Below the pieces are notes generated by a model that was not told the origin of the DNA, did not search any database, and worked only from the letters and a program-made list of their open reading frames with translations. This document shows, in pieces, positions 57,691 to 64,000 of a stretch of 64,000 bases of DNA. How positions within the stretch are numbered: the first letter of the stretch is position 1; every line of letters starts with the position of its first letter. The stretch is from positions 11,222,998-11,286,997 of the forward strand of contig NC_088791.1 of assembly GCF_011386835.1 (NCBI RefSeq), given 5' to 3'. A program made the translations under genes and the position numbers. The DNA is from Chrysemys picta bellii (taxonomy: Eukaryota; Chordata; Testudines; Emydidae).

Positions 57691-57719
57691 TTGAGCCTAA
57701 ATTGCTATAGTAAATCACA

Positions 57720-58150
57720 AGGGTTTTTTTAAGTCTTCGAAAAACACAAATATCTTTCCTCGTGTTGTTTGTTGTTTGTCTGTATGTTTATTGATGAGCA
57801 ACTGTGTTGTAAATGTGATTTGTATTTTGGGAAGGGATTCAGTATGACTCTTATTATGTATTGTGGCAGGTGTATTGTTAGGTAGTATAGCACTTTCCTG
57901 TTGAGTCTAAAGAATAACTTATTGATGTTGCTAACAACATTGATACCTCTGTAGCTTTTTGGATTGAGATCATCGTCATATTTCTGGAATGGGATGATAG
58001 CTTCTCTGACCATATCTTGGAGAATCATCTGTCATGGAGAATGAGTTTAGACAGTTCTCAGACAGACTTCCAGATTTACACAGTGGTGATTTTCATCATT
58101 TTAGCTGACATATTACCCAGACCACAGGCTGTATCAGGTGTAAGTACCTG
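57720..58150 (-). pseudogene. Fossil LINE reverse transcriptase fragment
   Basis: On minus, ACGLGNMSAKMMK (about 58133-58095), then after frameshift MVREAIIPFQKYDDDLNPKS and SYRGINVVSNINKLFFRLNR. These resemble the 'GxDGIxAKMLK' and 'IPIPKK...NYRGISLLSxxxKLFxxILNR' region of LINE reverse transcriptases. The clade is uncertain (RTE- or R4-like wording). Confidence 0.5.
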
Positions 58151-58366
58151 GAGGCTTTCTTTGAAGTCCTGTGTAGTTAAGTGAGTGTCTAGTGGGTTTG
58201 GCAATCTTTAATGGGTTTTTCTAGGAGAGGTTGTTTTAGAAGTCTGTTTGTTCTGGTGACACAGAGAAGGAGATAGATAGAAGAGAGATGGCCCGTCAAG
58301 GCCTGAGAGATACAGAGAGGGTAATGTTGGAGGGAAGGGGTTTAGGACCTCAACAAGGAAGTTCTA

Positions 58367-58527
58367 GGGTACATCTGTATTGCAGTAAAACACCCATGGC
58401 TGGGTTCCAGCTCCAGCCCAAATGTCTACACTGCAATTTGATAGCCCCACAGCCCAAGGCCTGCAAACCCAAGTCAGGTAACATGGGCCAGACACGGGTG
58501 TTTTATTGCAGTGAAGATGTCGTACCC
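58367..58527. mobile_element. Short MITE with 3-bp CTA TSD (161 bp)
   Basis: CTA on both sides (58364-58366, 58528-58530). Ends GGGTACATCTGTATTGCAG and, reverse-complemented, GGGTACGACATCTTCACTGC; then TAAAACACCC on both arms. The 3-bp TSD suggests Harbinger-like mobilisation. Confidence 0.75.
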
Positions 58528-58864
58528 CTAGAGGCCTTGGGAATGGAACAGGGAGACAACTTGGGACAGGAGGAGAGGCAAAAGAAGCAGACATCTCCTG
58601 AAGGTGACCAACTGGAAAAATAGATCTGGCCAGATAGGCCACAAAGATGCCTGACTAGATTAAGTTAGCACAGAGAATGTATATTTTAGCTTTATTTTAG
58701 GAAAATGAGTCAGAGTGCAGCAACAAAAGCCAATTGAAAAAAGAAAAAATTCACTCCGCTTCCTTGAAGGCTAAAGAATATTGACCAAGTTTTTGAAAAG
58801 TTACTAGTGACTTTGGGGGCCTAATGTGAGACATCTTAAAGAGGCCTGATTTTCTGGCAGAGGG

Positions 58865-59465
58865 TTCTCATAGTGCCAGGACAGGCAGGCAGCCTGCCTT
58901 AGCCCCCCCCCCCCCCTGCACTATTGACTGGGAACTGCCTGAGGTAAGCCCACGCCCCACCCCCCTGCCCCAGCCCTGAGCTCCCCCCAAGCCCAGAGCA
59001 CCCTCCTGCACCCAAAACCTCTCATCCCTGGCCCCACCCCAGAGCCCTCACCCCCTCCTTCACCCAACCCCCTGTCTCAACCCGCAGCCCCCTCCCGCAC
59101 TCCGAATCACTCAGCCCCAACCCCCAGCCTGGAGCCCCCTCCTGCAGCCCAAACCCCTCATCACCAGTCCCACCCCAGAGCCCACCCCCCCCAGCCAGAG
59201 CCCTCATCCCCTCCTGCACCCCAACTCCCTGCCCCAGCCCAGAGCCCCCTCCCACACCCTGAACCCCTCATTTCTGGCCCCGCCCCAGAGCCCTCACCCC
59301 CTCCCGCATCCCAACCCCCTGCCCCAGCCCAGTGAAAGTGAGTGAGGGTGGGCGAGAGCGAGCCACCGAGGGAGGGGGAATGTAATGAGTGGAGGCGGGG
59401 CCTCAGGGAAGGGGCGGGGCTAGGGTGTTCGGTTTTGTGTGACTAGAAAGTTGGCAACCTAGGTG
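58865..59465 (-). mobile_element. GC-rich hAT-like element fragment
   Basis: Read on minus it starts AGGTTGCCAACTTTCTAGTC, then ACACAAAACCGAACACCC, and continues through repeats of GGGGTGAGGGCTCTGGGG and GGAGGGGGCTC. The far end (about 58865) has no matching TIR, so it looks truncated. The 77-codon minus frame is a repeat artefact. Confidence 0.55.
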
Positions 59466-59479
59466 ACAGTTTAGCTAGT

Positions 59480-60400
59480 AATGCCTTTGTAACTTGTTTA
59501 TGTTCTTTATATTACAGGACAAGGAGTATGTAATATATAGGACTAGGGCAGTATTCCTTTAAATAGTTGGTAAGCCCCCTTGTGGAACTTGCTGTGTTCT
59601 ATGCTTGAGGAGCCACCAGAACCCAACCAGAGCAGTGCTGGGTATATGTAGTCAAGCCTTGCGTACTGTGTATATTCAGTAAGAATAGTTATTTGAGCCC
59701 CACTGTGTCCATGTGGTTCCTTCATATTATGTTTGTTGTGTAAAGAGCAAAAGACACAACATTAATCTAGTCCAGTACTCTATCTCCAGTAGTGGCTAGT
59801 TCAGACGTTTCAGAGGACGGGGCAAGAAGCCCCAAAAAGGACAACGGTGGAACACCCAGCTGTTAAAAGAAGTTTCTTCCTAAACCTCATCACTTGATGT
59901 TTTGCTTATGTCCTGTAGCATGAGGTGGCCCCTTGCTCAATCTTAGGGGCCAAGAAAAATGGCATATTCGCACTTTGCACCCTCTGCTGCTGGCTGATGA
60001 GTGTGGAAGCTCCAGGGAGTGACTTTTTATAAGTAGCCCCAGATGGTTCCTTCGTGGTGGTCCTATTCATGTCAGGACATGGGGAGAGTGGTGTATAAAA
60101 AAAGTTACAAGCTATCACTTTAAGAGTAAGAGTTTTCCTGGTCCTGCTCACAGGCTGGGGCTCTGTTGGGAAGTGTGCAATCTGGATCTTCGGCAGTTAG
60201 TCTGCAAAGAACCAGCCTGGAGTAAGGTGGGAGTGAGTTGTGCTCTCGATCTTAGGGAGTAGCCTGCTTTGTCTGTCTCTGTTTTAGGTGCTTGTACGTT
60301 AGGGTTGTGGATTCTAAGAAATAAAGTAGTGTTACATTGCAACCTTCCAGAACAAATATTTTGTGTTTTTATTTAACTTCTCTGTGTGAGTGCTGTGAAC
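59480..60400 (+). other. Possible LTR-like sequence, no gene seen
   Basis: 60300-60360 has AAGAAATAAAGTAGTGTTAC then CATTGCAACCTTCCAGAACA, a polyadenylation-signal/R-U5-like arrangement, and upstream GTATAAAAAAAG (60091-60102) could be a TATA box. 59480-59765 has a similar feel. No TG...CA limits or TSD found, so the call is tentative. Confidence 0.3.
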
Positions 60401-60405
60401 ATAAT

Positions 60406-60515
60406 AGAATCATAGGACTGGAAGGGACCTTGAGAGGTCATCTAGTCCAGTCCCCTGCACTCATGGGGAGACTAAATATTATCTAGTCCATCCCTGACTG
60501 GGGTTTGTCTAACCA
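60406..60515 (-). mobile_element. CR1 LINE 3' end
   Basis: On plus: ATAGAATCATAGGACTGGAA, GGGACCTTGAGAGGTCATCT, AGTCCAGTCCCCTGCACTCA, AAATATTATCTAGTCCATCC. A CR1 subfamily different from 48512-48616. Confidence 0.82.
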
Positions 60516-62330
60516 GCTCACTCACTGGTCCCTCAGGCCAGGGATGGAGCTGGTGGTGAGGGCCATAGTGACAGCAAGACATGCCCTCTGCTGGTGGGCT
60601 GAACATACTGCACCAACCCCAGAATCTTGTTTTTCTTAAATATGCTTGAAATCCACTGAGAGCAAGGGGATTTGACAGTTGTTTGTGTCTGCCCTTATAC
60701 AAACATTTTGGCCTTAGTCATAAACTTGCTTATTTTGTGTGCGTGTTTTGAGTTTCCTCATGTAAAATGTGTGTGGGTATTTGGATGCGAAAATAAATGA
60801 CATTAGAGTGCCAAGTAGTGACAAAACCATTAGGAATACAAACAAACCCATGGCCTGCAGCCACTCCATCTCAGGCTCTGATTCAGCTAGATCTCAAGAG
60901 CCGCAGAGCTGGTCAGCAGTTGGACTGGAGACCTTCATGGAAAATCTAGGCAGGTGATTCATTACATAGCATTCTTCCCTCCAAGACAGGACTGAACGAA
61001 GTGTGTTTGGAGGAGCTGTGTTGTTAGAGATACCATCTTTCAGACGAGAAGTCTTGTACCTAAAGATCCCATGGCACTGTTCATAAAAGTAGAGTATTCC
61101 CCTACTCAAGTACTGTTGTTATGTGTGATTTGGGTAACCATTTTCTGCCTCACTAGATTCCCTCTGCAAAATCCTTGGCTTGTCTTAAAATGTAAAAGGA
61201 AGGGTCCCCCCTTTGGAAATGGGGCTTCAATCAAATAGAAGGAGCAGGCCTAGAATGAGTGCAGTTTGGAAATGTGCCTTCAAGAGCTCTTGGTCACAGC
61301 AGAAAGATGCTATTTTTATATTCCTCTTTGATGGCACTGTTTAAGGGAATTCACACTGGGTGCCTAAACACCGTATAGGAGACAATGCAAAATAAAGGTA
61401 GATTCCACAGATAATGCATGATTAACCATCAGATAATACAACAGGAAACTTGGTTACAAAAGAGAGTTAAGGATATAATACCTACAGTGCATTCTCTGTG
61501 GCTGGGACCTCATGGTATGGAGACCTCATGGAGACCGCCTGGAGGTGAGAGAACAGGTCACATGGCAATGCCTCTTTTACCCCTCCTTCATTCCTCTCCT
61601 CCTTATCTCTGAGATAGATAGGAACTGGTTGCACCTTCATTCTCATAACGTGATGAGCTGCATTAGTTCATGTAGGCCCTGTCCAGCAATCGGAAATGAA
61701 TCAGTAAATTATTTAAGCGCAGGCTTATGTCCCGCACACTACACAATGCAGATTCAGAGACTATGTTAAAAGTCCTAAATCACTGAAAGATCTCACTGGC
61801 AATCACAAGGATTCTGCTGAGGTTGAAAATGCCCCTAAATTCAATCCCCTTTCTTCATATGTGTGTACACACTGAAGGGAGTGTTCAAACCAATTTCAAA
61901 CTGCTGCCTTTTCAAAATGTAATATTAAACATTAATGCCAGTATCAGCCCTCTTTCACAGACTTCACCTCCATAAACCAATGGGCCTGCAGACAATGGAG
62001 GGCATGACGTGGGGTAAGAAAGTGGATGTTAGCATTTAGAGTATTCAAGCCGTTATAAAGTCCACTGAGGAAACGAAAATCTCTCCGCAATGTCTTTTTA
62101 AACAGGCAGGCAAGATATTCCCAACTGTACTGCAAAGGCAAGACAAAAAAAGCCAAAAATATTAGTATTGTCTGTTCTCCTTCCAATACACGCATGAGTA
62201 AGTGCAGCTCACAGGTATGCAGTTCACAGACTATTCCCCTTCACAATTAATCGCTTTAAATACTTTTCTCTTTAAACACAAAGTACGTGTGTATGGTATG
62301 ATTATCAGTTGTGAATTATCCAAAGAGGAT
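60516..62330. other. Upstream flank, no gene supported
   Basis: Mixed sequence. 61020-61095 (ACCATCTTTCAGACGAGAAG, AAGATCCCATGGCACTGTTC) resembles an old amniote repeat. An 83-codon minus frame at 61944-62195 is preceded by a pyrimidine-rich CAG (about 62130) but matches no family I know. Nothing else seen. Confidence 0.4.
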
Positions 62331-62335
62331 GTCAG

Positions 62336-62466
62336 GTATCAGAGGGGTAACCGTGTTAGTCTGGATCTGTAAAAAGCAACAAAGAGTCCTGTGGCACCTT
62401 AAAGACTAATAGATGTATTGGAGCATAAGCTTTCGTGGGTGACTACCCACTTCGTCAGACGCATGC
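62336..62466 (-). mobile_element. Penelope-like terminal fragment
   Basis: ATCAGAGGGGTAACCGTGTT, CCTGTGGCACCTTAAAGACT, GGAGCATAAGCTTTCGTGGG, CCCACTTCGTCAGACGCATG. One arm only; no clear TSD. Confidence 0.78.
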
Positions 62467-62724
62467 TTTTTTTAAAGATTTCTATTTCTATTACATACCT
62501 TTCTTGTGCACTGAAATGAGTTATGAGTATTTGTCTTTGATGCCCCTGGGGCATAGCCAAAACGTCTGGCTTTGCTGGTATACAACCAGCAGGTTTGGGA
62601 AGAAATGTGTCAGCTCAGTTTTCTGAGCTGCTGCAGTCCTATAAGGTTCTGAAACTTAGAGACTTCAATATGCAGGTCGATGTTGGCTCAAAAGGAGACA
62701 GAGACAAAGAAAGAGGGTTGTGAT

Positions 62725-62945
62725 CTGAGCACGGGTCTAGGAGCCAGGAACTCCTGAGTCCTAGCCCTGACTATGACACTGTTGCCCTCTATGGCTTTGG
62801 ACAAGTCACGTCACTTTGTGCCTCAGTTGCTCCATTTGTAAAATGAAGATAAATATTTAATTACCCACTTTGCCGGGAGATAGTGAGGATAAGTAGCTAA
62901 TCTTTGTGTAATGCTTCTCTTCTTCAAAGTGCTAACTATTATTAC
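62725..62945 (+). repeat. MIR-type SINE
   Basis: GGAGCCAGGAACTCCTGAGT, then TGGACAAGTCACGTCACTTT, GTGCCTCAGTTGCTCCATTT, GTAAAATGAAGATAAATA, GTGAGGATAAGTAGCTAATC: the canonical MIR core order on plus. Confidence 0.8.
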
Positions 62946-63099
62946 TGTTATCAGATAGGCCACCACATGTCTCCTTGGAAGTGAGGGACTTTGGGAGCTT
63001 TATAATAAGAGCTCCAACAAGACTGGTCATGTGCTTAACTTTGTCATTAGGTCTGATCTCAATATTTCAGATGTTCAGCCTCTGTTGAATGTTATCATC

Positions 63100-63530
63100 T
63101 AGTTTGTTGACTAAGTAGTTGTTGAGGGAGTATATGATAGTTGTCTACAAGTATTTGAAGGAGATAAAACCCCATAAAGGGTGAAGAATTGTTTAAAGTG
63201 CAAGAGACAAGCGCTAAGAATAATGGGATGGAATTCAGAAAGAGAAAATGTAGAGTGAATATCAGGGAAAATTTCCTAATAGTGAGCTCTATTTGACTCT
63301 CTTGAGAACAGGGATTACGCATGTGTTGACAGCATGTCTAGTACAACAAGGCCATGATGCTAAATGAGGCCTTTGGACACTACTGTGATATACATATTAA
63401 TTAGCAGTAGACTGTGAAATAATCTCCAAAGGGATTTGATGGAAGCCCCGTTGCTTGAGACATTTTTAAAATTATATTGGACACAGACAACACACTAGAA
63501 AATATACTGTAGAGATTGGTCCAGTTCTGG
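63100..63530 (+). mobile_element. CR1/L3-type LINE 3' region
   Basis: TAGTTGTCTACAAGTATTTG, GGGATGGAATTCAGAAAGAG, GAATATCAGGGAAAATTTCC, AATAATCTCCAAAGGGATTT, TAGAGATTGGTCCAGTTCTG. CR1-like order, diverged, with no classical 3' octamer. Confidence 0.6.
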
Positions 63531-63537
63531 TCTTTAG

Positions 63538-63823
63538 GCCTGGGCTACACTATCGGGAGGGTTCGAACTAAGATGCGCAACTTCAGCTATGCTATTCGCG
63601 TAGCTGAAGTCGAAGTATCTTAGTTCGACTTACCTGGCCGTCCTCACGGCGGCAAGTCAACTGCCGCGGCTCCCCCGTCGACTCCGCTTACTCCTCCTGC
63701 CGAGGTGGAGTATGGGCGTCGATTCGCGGATCGATTTAGTGTGTCCAGACGAGACGCGATAAATCGATCCCCGATATATCAAACTCTACCCGCCAATCCA
63801 GCAGGTAGTATAGACGTACTCCC
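63538..63823. mobile_element. PIF/Harbinger-type MITE, sister of 39675-39960
   Basis: Opposite orientation to the sister. Left end GGCCTGGGCTACACTATC; right end reverse-complemented GGAGTACGTCTATACTACC. Shares the AACTTCAGCTATGCTATTCG / CGTAGCTGAAGT hairpin, TTAGTTCGACTTACC, CCCCCGTCGACTCCG and GACGCGATAAATCGA. About 286 bp. The TSD is not clear. Confidence 0.78.
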
Positions 63824-64000
63824 AGAACAAATGAAGTAGACTTGACCCAGTAGGAATTTTACATCTCTGATTTCAATGATTCTGTGAATTATATTATGGA
63901 TAAAATTTCAATCATTGTCACATCTCCTGATCAGAACAGGTGAGATCTCAGTCAAGCTTCCTAGAACTTAAATATCTCTGAATCACATTATTTGGTAAGT

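Overview
The window is vertebrate nuclear DNA, most likely from a turtle (at least a sauropsid). The reasons are one recognisable split protein gene with very long introns, a CpG-island promoter, and a repeat population of CR1 LINEs, CR1-tailed tRNA SINEs, CORE/MIR-like SINEs, Penelope-like elements, hAT, pogo/Tigger and PIF/Harbinger DNA transposons, a Tx1-clade LINE and ERV-type LTRs. Nothing prokaryotic is present. Family names come from recognised end sequences, coding motifs and target-site duplications (TSDs), not from a database search.

The host gene is the 5' part of MKLN1 (muskelin), on the minus strand. Coding exon 1 is 46900-46797, exon 2 is 21447-21378 and exon 3 is 782-640; the rest of the gene lies beyond position 1. 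The three exons join in phase (34 codons plus 2 nt, then 70 nt, then 47 codons plus 2 nt) and encode the start of the N-terminal discoidin-like domain. Intron 1 is about 25.3 kb and intron 2 about 20.6 kb. A CpG island (about 46230-47040) covers exon 1, and a YY1-type motif overlaps the start codon. From 47040 to 64000 is upstream flank with no second host gene that I can support.

Layout: 1-1209 is intron 3, exon 3 and intron 2. 1210-6447 is a complete PIF/Harbinger transposon with a TTA TSD, carrying a broken transposase, an apparently intact two-exon Myb/SANT partner gene, and a solo LTR inserted in it. 6448-21377 is the rest of intron 2, with hAT, pogo-type and other elements and a perfect 119-bp inverted duplication (14997-15115 and 18242-18360). 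21448-46796 is intron 1, holding an LTR-like element, a decayed L1-like LINE, two inverted Penelope insertions (one a hairpin, one a 1.3-kb inverted dimer, each with a 12-bp TSD), a CR1 within a CR1, an L2 remnant, a Harbinger-type MITE inside a pogo-type MITE, and a hAT transposase relic inside a CR1. 47040-64000 is upstream flank dominated by a Tx1-type LINE (about 49950-56930) broken by five later insertions.

The only genes that work together here are the two Harbinger genes (nuclease plus Myb-like DNA-binding partner), arranged tail to tail. I did not find an undescribed host system. The most informative signals are structural: the inverted Penelope insertions with 12-bp TSDs, the 119-bp templated-looking inverted duplication, and the nested insertions that give a relative history of transposition.
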